Origin: Oligoflexus sp.
GTDB taxonomy: Bacteria > Bdellovibrionota_B > Oligoflexia > Oligoflexales > Oligoflexaceae
NCBI GenBank assembly: GCA_014378195.1
Contig: JACMOC010000071.1
Coordinates: forward strand, 47,078-111,077
DNA: 64,000 nt
Direction: 5' to 3'
Of this stretch, positions 1 through 9,450 are shown piece by piece; positions within the stretch are counted from its first letter, which is position 1; each line of letters begins with the position of its first letter. Below the pieces are notes generated by a model. That model was not told the DNA's origin. It searched no databases and was given only the letters and a program-made list of their open reading frames with translations. The position numbers and the translations under genes were made by a program.

Positions 1-161
1 TCGTTATGCTTTCCCGAAAGCCGAAAGGATTCAATACCTTAGCTTTTGGATGGTTAAGTCGACTCCCAAAATTGCAGAATTTCCTAAGTGGTCTTCAACT
101 ATTATCCGATAACCCTTTATCAAAGGTCGCCCCTCTGGGGTCCAAAGAAAAGGGTTCGTCT

Positions 162-1415
162 ATGGCTCTATTTACGTTAAGAAATATCACGATAGTGTTG
201 GCAATAGCGGCGTCAACCGCCTGTAAACCGCGCCCTACTCGCCCCGTGTCTCAGACGGATATCTTCTCAGCAGGAGACAGTACGCCTACTACTGCGGACA
301 CTACGCCGGCCGTCGAGCAGGAAGCCCCAACAGTCTATCTCTCTAAATGGATGCATTGTGATGCGATGACGGTCGACGTTGCGAAAGGCCGCCGGGAAAC
401 ACTTTACTTTGTCGATGCCGATACCGTCGTAACAGTGGCGAAACAAACACCCGATGCAACCTGCCTCAGCGAATTCACGGATGACCAACTCACGGCGATG
501 TTCAATACGCTCTACGGAACGGCTGCAGCAACTACAGGTGCCGAAGAGAAAGCCGCGTATTTCACCTATATCAAACGCGGCATCATCTCTAATGGTATCT
601 ATGCGCCAGCAACGGGTTCGACCACTACGGGCACGATGGACACAGACACCGATACTTCGGGCTACATCTATGTCAGCTACAAAATCGAAAATACGAAGTT
701 GAGTCTCACGACGGCCTGCGATAGCAGTGATATCGGCGTCGACGTAAACTGCAAGGCCGTAACTGGGGATTCCGAAGCCACACGTACGACGGACTTCACT
801 ATTTCCAAGGTTTACACCAAGGTTGTGGATGCTGTGGTCGCACCTGCGCCTACCACAGCTCCCATTGTTATGACAATGCCAACACCGGCCGCCACACCAG
901 CTGCCAATGCCATCGTCGGTGCAGTGTTCTCGCAATGTGTCCCAATCACGGGCGACGCCAATATCAAAGCTGTTTCGGAGAACTATACTTTCGTTGATGG
1001 CACAGTGATCAACAACACCACAAAAGTTTTTCCTGATGGAGCGTGTGCTGTGGCGTTCACTGACGCGCAGATGCTTGCACTCTATAAAGCATCGAATCCA
1101 AGTGCAACGGCTGCTACCGTTGCTCCACCTGAATTCGTTACGGTTACCAAATCCGGGTATGTTCTAGCAGGAACTTATGTTATTACGAGTTCGACCGCCG
1201 CTGTCACAGCTGCGGGAACTATCGACCTTGCAACGGATGCGCCGAGCGAAAAAACGTACCGCAGCTTCAAAATCGAAAATACGACCAAATTCTCACTTAC
1301 CGATGGCTGTTCTTCGAGCGACGTTAAAACCAAAACATGCCCGGTTCTCACGGGCGCTACGGCCGCGACGCGCACAACGGACTTCACAACGGCCGAAGTT
1401 CTCACCAAAAAATAA
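162..1415 (+). CDS. Lipoprotein with two tandem copies of an unknown domain
   Basis: The ORF is open from base 6, but the ATG at 162 follows an AAAGAAAAGGG stretch and begins a lipoprotein-type signal (hydrophobic run, then STAC with Cys about residue 21). This gives 417 residues. The mature protein holds two similar units of about 150 residues. Each starts with a Cys, has a [AE]FTD(D/A)Q motif, then a YKIENT or FKIENT strand, a Ser-rich Cys pair, and ends in ATRTTDFT. The repeats point to internal duplication of a small Cys-paired, beta-rich domain exported to the envelope. The family is not recognised and no catalytic motif is visible. It is followed by a strong terminator, so it is probably transcribed alone. 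Function unknown. Confidence 0.8.
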   Translation: MALFTLRNITIVLAIAASTACKPRPTRPVSQTDIFSAGDSTPTTADTTPAVEQEAPTVYLSKWMHCDAMTVDVAKGRRETLYFVDADTVVTVAKQTPDATCLSEFTDDQLTAMFNTLYGTAAATTGAEEKAAYFTYIKRGIISNGIYAPATGSTTTGTMDTDTDTSGYIYVSYKIENTKLSLTTACDSSDIGVDVNCKAVTGDSEATRTTDFTISKVYTKVVDAVVAPAPTTAPIVMTMPTPAATPAANAIVGAVFSQCVPITGDANIKAVSENYTFVDGTVINNTTKVFPDGACAVAFTDAQMLALYKASNPSATAATVAPPEFVTVTKSGYVLAGTYVITSSTAAVTAAGTIDLATDAPSEKTYRSFKIENTTKFSLTDGCSSSDVKTKTCPVLTGATAATRTTDFTTAEVLTKK

Positions 1416-1433
1416 ACTTTGAGTTCTTAACAT

Positions 1434-1469
1434 AAAAAGCGGCGTCTTTCACAAGATGCCGCTTTTTTT
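1434..1469 (+). terminator. Rho-independent terminator
   Basis: AAAAAGCGGCGTCTT, a four-base loop, then AAGATGCCGCTTTTTTT. The stem is about 14 bp with one G-T pair and ends in a T-run. It closes the preceding lipoprotein gene; the A-run on the other side could also let it work in reverse. Confidence 0.9.
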
Positions 1470-1560
1470 GTCCCAAAAGCTGCCTTCAAATAATCCAGCC
1501 CTCCTTCCTCTGAATCTGCTAGAATTTTCGAATCCTATATCTAAAGACAAGGTTTGCGTA

Positions 1561-2873
1561 ATGCGTGCACGTGACATTCTTTGGCCACTCGCGATGGGTA
1601 TTATTGTTACAGGATCTCTCACTTCGTGCCGGACTACAGGCAAGGCCACCGGCTCAGCCAGTGACGAAGCTGATAGGGAGGTCATCCTCCGGGGAAACTC
1701 GCCCCAGGTCGCTCGCTTTGCCACCTGGCTTGACCAGTTGGACAAAACTATGAAAGGCTGCACGCCTAAGGACGCTGCGGAGCTCCTGGTCGCTGAAAAC
1801 GCCCGGGAAACGGCGTTCTCCATCCAGGCCCTTGGTCGCCTGTACAGTGACCAGGATCCACGCTTTGTCAGCCTCAGGCTGACTTATAAAAAACTCGAAG
1901 ATACAATTGGTGAATATGCAAAATGGGTCGACATGCTAAACCACGCAAATTCCGAACAGTCGGAGCAAGCGGTGAAGGACCGGCTTTCCTCTAAACGAGA
2001 CGCCGCGCGCACGGCGCTCGAAACTTTTCTCGTTTCTTCGAATTTGGTGCCGTCTGATCCGGATGCGGCTTCGTATAACCAAACATTCCGTAGCTTTTTA
2101 AATGGTTTTGTCTGGAAGGATGCATCGACCGATCGCGAGGATATGTTAAACGCGATCCGAAACGAACTGGAAGTCATCAAAACAACACCTTACGATTTTA
2201 GCCATCTCGAAGAAGGCAATGGTATCCACGATTTCCGCCACAAAGTGCGCTGGATCAATAGGGAAGTCCGCTCGCTGAACGGAATGATAGTTCTGAATCC
2301 CAACACCGCGCCCTGCTCGGTAACCGCCTATGCTGGTCTCATCAATGATCCGATTTCCAAAACCAAATATGCAGTGCTTCCGGGGGCCGTGACGGAGCCC
2401 AATCCCGCTTTCATTACGCCCTGTCTCTACATCGAGATGGCGAAAATCGTTGACGTCGTTGGTTTGATCAAAGGCATAATCGAAGTCGCCGCCAATATCG
2501 GAACCTCCGGCGAACCGCTTGATAGCGTTAAAGACACAGATAAGGTGGCTGTTCAAAAATCTTAAATGACTCGATAAACCTGCTTGCCAAAAAACTCGCG
2601 TCAGTTCCGGAAATTAAGACGCAAGTTCAGAAGCGAGCTCAGGAATTGATGTATCTTTACTGGAATGAAGCAAAGCTGGTGAATGAGATCAATCGTGATG
2701 CGGCGGTTGTAACATCATACCTCTTCGATTCCGAAAAATTCGTTTTCCCGAGCAAGGTCACAAGCCTGATAAACAATATTCAAAACCGTAAAATGCAGGG
2801 TAATTATCGCGATCCTTTCCCTTTGCCGATACCCGTGACCGTAGTTTACCCCATCAACGACCCACTCCCATAG
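1561..2873 (+). pseudogene. Lipoprotein gene split by a one-base frameshift
   Basis: The ATG at 1561 starts MRARDILWPL, a lipoprotein signal with lipobox LTSC (Cys 23). The longer track ORF start lies inside the upstream terminator and is unlikely. The frame stops at 2565. Reading on in another frame gives an unbroken continuation (KILNDSINLLAKKLASVPEI and onward) to the stop at 2873, which includes the separate 2646..2873 track ORF. Adding one A to the AAAAA run at 2555-2559 restores one 437-residue protein. The product is helical and charged after the signal and contains an NTAPCSVTAYAGL segment. The family is not recognised. It could be a real inactivation, a slippage site or a sequencing error. 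Confidence 0.7.
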
Positions 2874-2951
2874 GTCGGTCTCAGGTTATTAAGAAATAGA
2901 GCACGTTTGAACACTTAGCCTTTTTCAACCCCGTCGACTCAGGAGCTTTTT

Positions 2952-4619
2952 ATGCGAATGCAATACGGAGCGTTAATCGTTTTTTTAGGTGCTCTGAGCG
3001 CCTGCCGAACAACCAGCTCCTCCTCCGCATCCGGCGGTTTTAAGGGGACGATCGAACGATCGGACGCTATTCATGCGCGCATCGTAGGTTTGCTCGAGAA
3101 AAAGTATCCAACGTCCAAAGGCACAGTCTGGTCTATCGGCACGATGAATCTCGCGCCTGACTGGATCATTCAAAGCCCCGAAAATCTATGGGGACTCAGG
3201 GATAATGAGCTCGCTACTCAATATGATTGCGATGTTAAAGACGCGCGCTGTGACAAAACTTTTTTGCGTTACGCCTGCGCACAGGACAGCGATTGCACCA
3301 CACCTTCGACCCATTGTGGCGATATGGATGCGGCCGTAGCCCGACCGGGTGATGTGCCACCGAAAATGTGTCTTGCACCGGCGGACAATCTTCTCAATCG
3401 CTTTTACCGAGCGATGCTTCCCGCCGAAAGTGAGCTCGATATTGCCTCACTCTCTATCCCTACCGGCCGTTTTTATAAAGCCACAATCAATGCGTTGACC
3501 TTGATCAGTCAGAAAGAAAAAGTCCCAAAAGTTCGCCTCTTTTTCTCCGGCGCGGATGCAGGGAATCTCAACCCCTTACGGACACCGACGAAAATTCTCT
3601 CGCAAATTTACGATGATATCCGCGATAAACTGTATGCTCTTGGTGTCCCAGGGCTCGTCATCGATCGCCTGCACATGAACCTTGGGTATCTCAGCAATAA
3701 AAAAATCGATATCAGGGATCTTTTCACTGATTTCGGATCATTCGTCAGTTGGAATCATGCAAAAATCATTGCAGCCGATGGTCGCTACGCCCTCGTAGGC
3801 GGCCATAACATGTGGGATAACGACTACCTTCGACCAAATCATATTTTTGACATCAGTATGGAATACAGCGGACAAGCAGCTGTTGGTGCCCGCGATTTCC
3901 TGAACAAACTATGGAGCATCGACAAAATCGAATTTGCGTCTTTGCCAGCAAATGCTGGACGTTTCCCAAACTTCTATCGTGAGCCTACCGAAGCCGATAA
4001 AGGGACCATCAAATCCATAGGGATAGGACGCCTCGGTGTTTATGGTGAGAATCCTTCCGATGACGCGCTGAGCGAGCTCATCCGCTCTGCTCAGGAAAGC
4101 GTCCTTATTGATCAACAGGACCTTTATAACCAAAAGAAAGTTGATCTCTCGCTCACCTTTGTCATGGATGCAATCATCGATGTGGCGGCACGCAATGTGA
4201 AGGTTCAGATCATCCAATCCAACAAGTTTCCTGTGAATGGTTATGGCAACGTGTCTCCCAAAGATACCTACGCGGGCATATTGGATAAAGCTGTCAAAAC
4301 CTTCGTCAAAGAAGGCGCTGATAAACATCGTGCTGAGATGAGAGCCTGTGCGAATATCACTTATGTACCGTTCCGGTTCTCATCATCGATGCCGGATTGG
4401 GGCCCTAAACGCGGAACGATAGGGACCCACGCAAAATTCGTAATGGTCGATGAGGCTGCGTTTTACATCGGCTCTCACAACCTCTACAGAGCCAATCTTC
4501 AGGAGTACGGAAACATCATCGCCGATCCCACTGCGGCTAAACAATTGAAGGCAGCCTACTGGGACAAAATTTGGGCGCAGAGCGCTCACGAGATTATTCC
4601 CTGCCCCTACAGAAGCTGA
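2952..4619 (+). CDS. Phospholipase D-like lipoprotein
   Basis: 555 residues, with a lipobox signal (LGALSAC, Cys about 18). Two HKD motifs mark the phospholipase D superfamily: HAKIIAADGRYALVGGHN around residue 269 and HAKFVMVDEAAFYIGSHN around residue 493. Both keep the HxK and the downstream Asp and Gly-Ser/Gly-Gly-x-Asn positions, so the enzyme should be active. In this family the two motifs form one site that cleaves phosphodiester bonds through a phosphohistidine. A Cys-rich insert at about residues 93-137 (CDVKDARCDK, then CAQDSDC) lies before the first motif and may form disulfides, which fits an envelope location. An SD-like CAGGAG precedes the start. The substrate (phospholipid, cardiolipin-like lipid or nucleic acid) cannot be told from sequence. 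Confidence 0.85.
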   Translation: MRMQYGALIVFLGALSACRTTSSSSASGGFKGTIERSDAIHARIVGLLEKKYPTSKGTVWSIGTMNLAPDWIIQSPENLWGLRDNELATQYDCDVKDARCDKTFLRYACAQDSDCTTPSTHCGDMDAAVARPGDVPPKMCLAPADNLLNRFYRAMLPAESELDIASLSIPTGRFYKATINALTLISQKEKVPKVRLFFSGADAGNLNPLRTPTKILSQIYDDIRDKLYALGVPGLVIDRLHMNLGYLSNKKIDIRDLFTDFGSFVSWNHAKIIAADGRYALVGGHNMWDNDYLRPNHIFDISMEYSGQAAVGARDFLNKLWSIDKIEFASLPANAGRFPNFYREPTEADKGTIKSIGIGRLGVYGENPSDDALSELIRSAQESVLIDQQDLYNQKKVDLSLTFVMDAIIDVAARNVKVQIIQSNKFPVNGYGNVSPKDTYAGILDKAVKTFVKEGADKHRAEMRACANITYVPFRFSSSMPDWGPKRGTIGTHAKFVMVDEAAFYIGSHNLYRANLQEYGNIIADPTAAKQLKAAYWDKIWAQSAHEIIPCPYRS

Positions 4620-4647
4620 GGTCTGACCAGGCTTTGATTGATACAAC

Positions 4648-4677
4648 GGCGCCTTTGCCTAAAAGGCGCCATTTTTC
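4648..4677 (+). terminator. Rho-independent terminator
   Basis: GGCGCCTTT-loop-AAAAGGCGCC followed by ATTTTTC, 29 bases after the phospholipase D-like stop codon. Perfect GC-rich stem with a short T-run. Confidence 0.9.
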
Positions 4678-4924
4678 ATTATTGGTTTATTTAAAGGGAC
4701 GACAAAGGCTGTCCGGCCCTCGCTATTGACACTCAATATTATACATCGATTTCAATGACTTATAGATATTTTTTGATTCTAAAACCACCTGGCACTATCC
4801 ATACTCAAGTATTCCGGCGAAAAGTCGGAACAGGATTTAGCATGCAACTATTGAATTATTCCCTGTCTGCGAGGCAGGATATTTGGAGTTAACGAGAGGT
4901 CCAGAAACATTCAGGTACTCCTAA
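4678..4924. other. Non-coding stretch before the NHL remnant
   Basis: No ORF with coding character is visible. A TTGACA occurs at 4726 but no -10 box sits at the right spacing. A small hairpin (TTCCG...CGGAA, 4812-4830) is present. It may include the decayed 5' part of the NHL gene downstream. Confidence 0.4.
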
Positions 4925-5590
4925 CCTTCATCGTATGTGAGCGAATACAACTGCATCCGAAAAGTTTCGATAGCCACCGGTGCTACCACAACCCTTGCCG
5001 GCAACGGAAGTACGGGCACCATCGATGCCATTGGCGGCGCCGCACGTTTTAATGCACCACGTGGCCTGGAGGCGGCAGGAACCAGCCTCTTTATAGGCGA
5101 TACGAACAACGGACTCATTCGTAAAATAGACCTCACTACGAACGCCGTCACGACCATCATAGGCGGTGGTCCTGGATTTCTTAACTACGTCCATTCTCGA
5201 CCCGGTCTACTCGCCAATCCCTTGGGCGTCTACAGCATGAACTATATAAGCGGCAAACTCTACTTTGGTGAATGGGATGGCTGGGGACCTTTCAAGTACA
5301 AATTGTGAATACCTGGATGCAACCGGGACCGATTCACGGTTCTGTAGTGTGGTAGCGTTAGCAGGCGACTCGCAGGGTTACCTTTATGTTTCCGACAACA
5401 ACATAGGCCTCATCCGTAAAGTCAAAGTAAGTACCGGCAAATCACACCGTTTGCAGGTGTTTTAAACCAACTGGCCGACGGTAACGCGGCAACTCTGAAC
5501 GCGGCAACCTTCTACAATATTATGCTGCGTTTTGTTCCTGGATACGGACTCCTGGTGTCGAATGGCGGCGGAATTAAAATAATTCACTGA
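4925..5590 (+). pseudogene. Decayed NHL-repeat (beta-propeller) gene
   Basis: Three pieces in alternating frames read as one NHL-repeat protein. The first has RKVSIATGATTTLAG, DAIGGAARFNAPRGL and DTNNGLIRKIDLTTNAVTT; the second has YLYVSDNNIGLIRKVKVSTGK; the third runs from ITPFAGV to a stop at 5588-5590. The first piece has a stop just upstream (TAA at 4922) and no usable start or signal, so the 5' end is missing. The first shift falls between about 5265 and 5308. The second is repaired by one extra A at 5439-5441. NHL propellers normally have five or six blades; only about three are left. Intact relatives are usually secreted or surface beta-propellers. Clearly a remnant unless the indels are sequencing errors. 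Confidence 0.8.
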
Positions 5591-5601
5591 TTTTTGAACC
5601 T

Positions 5602-5640
5602 AAAAAATGGCGTTTGCTGCGAAGCAAACGCCATTTTTAT
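5602..5640. terminator. Bidirectional terminator
   Basis: AAAAAATGGCGTTTGC-loop-GCAAACGCCATTTTTAT. A perfect 15 bp stem flanked by A-run and T-run lies between the plus-strand NHL remnant and the end of the minus-strand act operon, so it can end transcription from both sides. Confidence 0.92.
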
Positions 5641-5657
5641 TGAGATAAAATAAAATC

Positions 5658-6920
5658 TTAGTGACCTGGATTCAACGCATCCATCAACAAGGGATCGCCA
5701 ACCGGCAACATCGGGACTTTTTTCGCGAAGATAAGGAAAGTCGTGATGAACAAACCAAACACCATGAAAAAGCCGCCGACTTCAACGTATGGGATCTTCA
5801 TTTGGTCAGGCTTGATAACTTCAGGCATGACCAAAATCAGATTCGTGATCCATTGGGCCAGCAAGATGATACCGGCGATGGGAAGAGTCCAGCCAGCAGT
5901 CCATTTTGCACGCGCAGGAATCAAAGAATAAAGAGGGATGATAAAGCCCAAGAACAACACTGCGTAAATGCCCCATACCCATGGCGAGTGCAAACGCTCC
6001 ATGAAATACTCGGTTTCCTCCGGCATGTTACCGTACCAGTAAGTCAGTACGTGAGCGTAAGTAAGGTAAGCAAAAAACACCGTGAAACCGTGCATTAGTT
6101 TACCGATATCGTGGAACTGGAGACGTTTGAAATAACTGCCCACTACCGTTTCGCGAAGGGCAAACATTGCAATCAACGTCGCAGCCATAAGCGTTTGCAT
6201 CATAACAGCAAAAGACCAGCCACCCCAAAGGGTAGAGAGCCATTTCGGAGCAAGCGACATTGTCACATCAAATGCGAAGAATGTGAAAACCACTCCGAAA
6301 ATCGCCAGTGTAGGGCCGCTCCAGAAACGCGTCTTAACGCGATGCTCATCGGAGAAGGTTTCCCATTCGTCTTTTTTACCGTCCATCCACAAACGATCTC
6401 TTTTGATCGTTTGCGAGAGTTGATAACAAACGATTCCGCTCAGGATGAGAAGATAGAGAACAACGCGGCCGTAAAAGAAGTTTGGTACAAGCCAGGATCT
6501 TTTACCCCACATTTCGGCAACCAGCTCAGGATCTTTGATCCATTTATAAACGCTGCCCGCATCTCCAATGTTCATGGCAACACAAACGATCAAGATAAGG
6601 AAAATTACAGAGGCAACTGGAACAAACGCCCCAAATGCTTCCTGAATTCTGCGGATAGGACGGTGCCACGTAGCGCTGATAACATCAGTACAGGTACTGA
6701 GGATCATTCCACCGAGACCGAGACAGAAAAAGAAGAAGGTGTTGAAAATTACGGAGCCCCAGACGCGTGCACCTTCGTGAAACGCAAACCCAGCTCCCAG
6801 AGCAACCAGACCCAGGACGAAAAGGATGGCCGCAGCAGCCTGCAACTTCGGTGCCTGGATATAGAAGCTCTTTTTATCAAGAAGATTCAGATCGACAGTA
6901 TCGTGATGACTCGAACTCAT
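5658..6920 (-). CDS. actF: Alternative complex III membrane subunit ActF
   Basis: 420 residues, last gene of the act operon. A polytopic inner-membrane protein with about ten hydrophobic segments, related to the NrfD/PsrC-like quinone-binding subunits, as expected for ActF in sixth position. The N-terminus is short and polar (MSSSHHDTVDL) before the first helix at about residue 28. A GGAG motif precedes the ATG at 6920, and the gap to actE is 12 bases. ActC and ActF are homologous in this complex and together form its membrane core. The gene ends directly in front of a bidirectional terminator, so no cytochrome oxidase genes are cotranscribed, unlike in several other bacteria. Identification rests mainly on topology and gene order. 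Confidence 0.88.
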   Translation of the reverse strand: MSSSHHDTVDLNLLDKKSFYIQAPKLQAAAAILFVLGLVALGAGFAFHEGARVWGSVIFNTFFFFCLGLGGMILSTCTDVISATWHRPIRRIQEAFGAFVPVASVIFLILIVCVAMNIGDAGSVYKWIKDPELVAEMWGKRSWLVPNFFYGRVVLYLLILSGIVCYQLSQTIKRDRLWMDGKKDEWETFSDEHRVKTRFWSGPTLAIFGVVFTFFAFDVTMSLAPKWLSTLWGGWSFAVMMQTLMAATLIAMFALRETVVGSYFKRLQFHDIGKLMHGFTVFFAYLTYAHVLTYWYGNMPEETEYFMERLHSPWVWGIYAVLFLGFIIPLYSLIPARAKWTAGWTLPIAGIILLAQWITNLILVMPEVIKPDQMKIPYVEVGGFFMVFGLFITTFLIFAKKVPMLPVGDPLLMDALNPGH

Positions 6921-6932
6921 TTTCGATTTCTC

Positions 6933-7517
6933 CTATCGCGCTTTCAAAGGTGGTTGAGAAGGATTGACGTGAATCCCTGAGGGCTCAGTCTTCGCTGTAC
7001 CATTCTGCAAACCACGGAGGTGAGCGATAATCCACCAACGTTCGTAGGGAGAAGTCGCATAAGCATACGCTGGCATTTGGTTGCCACCTTTGGAGATACG
7101 ATAGAAGAACCATCCGTCTTTCTTGGTTTTCAACTCTTCACGAGTGATATCAGGAACAGGAATCGGATAGGCGTCACCCAAAGTGCCTTTACCATGGCCA
7201 TCGTAGCCGTGACAAACCGCACAAAACGTATCGTAAAGATGTTTGCCGCGTTCTTTAACATCCGGATCCATTTGAGCGATGTCTTCGCCGAACGGATTTT
7301 TCAGTTCGACCTCAGCTTGCTCATAGGTTGCGGGATAAAGGATCGCATTGATAGCCACGCTGTGAGCGGGCGGATCAATAAAAGTCTCTTGGGCCTTCGT
7401 GGACGGACTGTCCGCCATATCCGGCATGTACTGCAACTTGGTCTTGTTTGGCCCGGATCTACAGGCACCCAGGACGCACAAGCCGCTAATAACAACTGCT
7501 TTCAGAATGTTCTTCAT
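6933..7517 (-). CDS. actE: Alternative complex III monoheme cytochrome c subunit ActE
   Basis: 194 residues from the ATG at 7517. The longer track start is less likely, because this ATG is preceded by GAGGG and begins a lipoprotein signal (MKNILKAVVISGLCVLGAC). One heme c site, CAVCH, lies at about residue 100 within a GKHLYDTFCAVCHGYDGHG context. A distal Met ligand is probably the one in GGNQMPAYAYA. The product is a lipid-anchored periplasmic cytochrome. In alternative complex III it carries electrons from the quinol-oxidising core and the pentaheme ActA toward the downstream acceptor. It starts seven bases after actD ends. Confidence 0.93.
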   Translation of the reverse strand: MKNILKAVVISGLCVLGACRSGPNKTKLQYMPDMADSPSTKAQETFIDPPAHSVAINAILYPATYEQAEVELKNPFGEDIAQMDPDVKERGKHLYDTFCAVCHGYDGHGKGTLGDAYPIPVPDITREELKTKKDGWFFYRISKGGNQMPAYAYATSPYERWWIIAHLRGLQNGTAKTEPSGIHVNPSQPPLKAR

Positions 7518-7524
7518 AGGGCCC

Positions 7525-8043
7525 TCATGCCGATTCGATCTGACGTATTTCTTCCGCACCAAACTGCTTCAAGAGCGTAGCCTGCTCCCCATCCATCGCG
7601 ACGTTTGGCACAAAGATACCAAAACGGTCGTCGGTGAAACGAACATCGAGGATGCGTTGCTTAATGTTAGGTAAGCGACACATCACGAGCATTCCCAAGA
7701 TAGTCATGAGACCACCAAAAAGAATCGTCAGCTCGAAGCCCAGAATAACGTAAGAGGGAAGCGAATAGAGACCCGGGAGCTTTCCACCGACAACTTGAGG
7801 CCAGTCGTAGTCGACCCAAAGGCCGAGGCCAAAACCTGTCAATGTTCCGGTCAATGCGCCCGAGAGTGTAAACCATCGAACTTGACTCGGACTAGCGTCT
7901 AAAGCTTCTTCGATCTCATGATACGAAGTCGGGCTGAAAACTTCGTGATCTTTGAAGTCATTGCGCCCACGAATGGCGACCATTGCATCGGTCACTTGAT
8001 CTAAATATTTGTAGATAACGAGTATTCCACCAGGTCTTTTCAT
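7525..8043 (-). CDS. actD: Alternative complex III membrane subunit ActD (DUF3341)
   Basis: 172 residues from the ATG at 8043, which has AGGGGGG six bases upstream. The track start five codons earlier is a TTG that overlaps the actC stop. An N-terminal cytoplasmic domain of the DUF3341 type (ILVIYKYLDQVTDAMVAIRG) is followed by two transmembrane helices around residues 60-82 and 97-125. This matches ActD, which packs against the membrane core and has no cofactor. It lies between actC and actE, the canonical position. Confidence 0.9.
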   Translation of the reverse strand: MKRPGGILVIYKYLDQVTDAMVAIRGRNDFKDHEVFSPTSYHEIEEALDASPSQVRWFTLSGALTGTLTGFGLGLWVDYDWPQVVGGKLPGLYSLPSYVILGFELTILFGGLMTILGMLVMCRLPNIKQRILDVRFTDDRFGIFVPNVAMDGEQATLLKQFGAEEIRQIESA

Positions 8044-8054
8044 CTTGGCCCCCC

Positions 8055-9389
8055 TCAATGTTTCTTGCTAAGTGGTTTAGGCATAATCAGTTTCAATTCC
8101 GACATCGAAACGATCGGGAAGTACCGACAGAAGATGAGAAACCAGAACATGAACCAGCCGAAACTACCTAATGACAAAGCTATGTCGCCAAGAGTCGGTT
8201 GAAAGTGCCCCCAAGAGCCTGGAAGGAAGTCTTCCACAAGGGATGAAACGATGATGTTATAACGCTCGAACCACATACCTACATTGACAAGGATACAGAT
8301 GAACATCGACACGGGTATGTTGTTACGTATGCGTTTCGACCACCACATGAGTGGGAAGATACAGTTACAGAACGTCATAACCCAGAAGTAGAAGGCATAA
8401 CTGCCGACGGCACGTTTTTCGAACACGGCCCATTCGTAGATGTTACCCGAGTACCAAGCGACAAAGAACTCAACGGCATACGCGTAGAATACGATGCTGG
8501 ACGTAAGAAGGGTGAGCTTGATACAAGCTTCGAGATGTTCAGGACGAATAAATTCTTCCATGCGGAACATCTTACGAATAGGAACCAAAAGGGTGTAAAC
8601 CATCGCGCAACCAGACAAAATCGCTCCGGCAACGAAATAAGGCGGGAAAATCGTTGTGTGCCAACCCGGCTGAATCGACATTGCAAAGTCCCACGAAACG
8701 ATGGAGTGAACCGAAAGTACGAGGGGTGTAGCAAGAGCGGCCAGGAAACCATAACCCGCTTCGTAGTGGTGCCACTGTTTGGCGGTTCCGCGCCATCCGA
8801 AACAGAGGATACCGTAGATACCGCGGCGCAGACCCTTCACACGGTCACGAATCGAGGCCAAATCTGGAACCATCCCCATGTACCAGAACAAAAGAGAAAT
8901 GGTTAGGTAAGTGGAGATCGCGAATACGTCCCAGGCAAGAGGGGAACGATAATTGGCCCAAAGATTGTTGGTGTTCGGCAAAGGCATAATCCAATACGAA
9001 CCGAACCAAAAACGACCCATGTGAATCAGTGGAAACAGACCCGCGGTGATAACAGCGAAAACCGTCATCGCTTCCGCAGAACGATTCACGGTGTTACGCC
9101 ACTTCGCTCGGAATAGAAAGAGAATCGCTGAAATCAACGTTCCCGCGTGACCAATACCGACCCAAAAGACGAAGTCGGTAATGAGAACGCCCCAATACAC
9201 TGGGCTAGTCTTACCTGTGATACCGACACCGACTGCCATCTCCATGCCCCAGGTGAAGGCACCGATCAAAAGACAGACTATGGCTGCGCCCCAAGCTATG
9301 TAGTAGCTAGGATGGGGCTTTCCTAAGTTTGAAAGGATGCCATCGTTGACATCCGAAATCGTTCGATTCCACTTTATTTCGTCGCTCAT
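8055..9389 (-). CDS. actC: Alternative complex III quinol-binding membrane subunit ActC (NrfD-like)
   Basis: 444 residues from the ATG at 9389, chosen because GGAG stands nine bases upstream; the track start 16 codons earlier has no such site. The protein is NrfD/PsrC-like with about ten transmembrane helices. Its motifs are typical of ActC, for example VYWGVLITDFVFWVGIGHAG and SVHSIVSWDFAMSIQPGWH. The family binds menaquinol on the periplasmic side next to the iron-sulfur subunit ActB. It lies between actB and actD with short gaps. Confidence 0.94.
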   Translation of the reverse strand: MSDEIKWNRTISDVNDGILSNLGKPHPSYYIAWGAAIVCLLIGAFTWGMEMAVGVGITGKTSPVYWGVLITDFVFWVGIGHAGTLISAILFLFRAKWRNTVNRSAEAMTVFAVITAGLFPLIHMGRFWFGSYWIMPLPNTNNLWANYRSPLAWDVFAISTYLTISLLFWYMGMVPDLASIRDRVKGLRRGIYGILCFGWRGTAKQWHHYEAGYGFLAALATPLVLSVHSIVSWDFAMSIQPGWHTTIFPPYFVAGAILSGCAMVYTLLVPIRKMFRMEEFIRPEHLEACIKLTLLTSSIVFYAYAVEFFVAWYSGNIYEWAVFEKRAVGSYAFYFWVMTFCNCIFPLMWWSKRIRNNIPVSMFICILVNVGMWFERYNIIVSSLVEDFLPGSWGHFQPTLGDIALSLGSFGWFMFWFLIFCRYFPIVSMSELKLIMPKPLSKKH

Positions 9390-9450
9390 CCAAATGCTCC
9401 GGTGTTCATCGTGAAGCGGGGCTAAGGTACCCCGCAACTGTCGTTATCAA

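Noticed and set aside
4726-4766. TTGACA with TATAGA as a promoter for the NHL remnant
   Set aside because: Spacing between the two boxes is 29 bases, too long for a sigma-70 promoter.
6111-6980. 289-residue plus-strand ORF antisense to actF
   Set aside because: Shadow of actF; polar, low-complexity-like sequence with no signal, RBS or motif.
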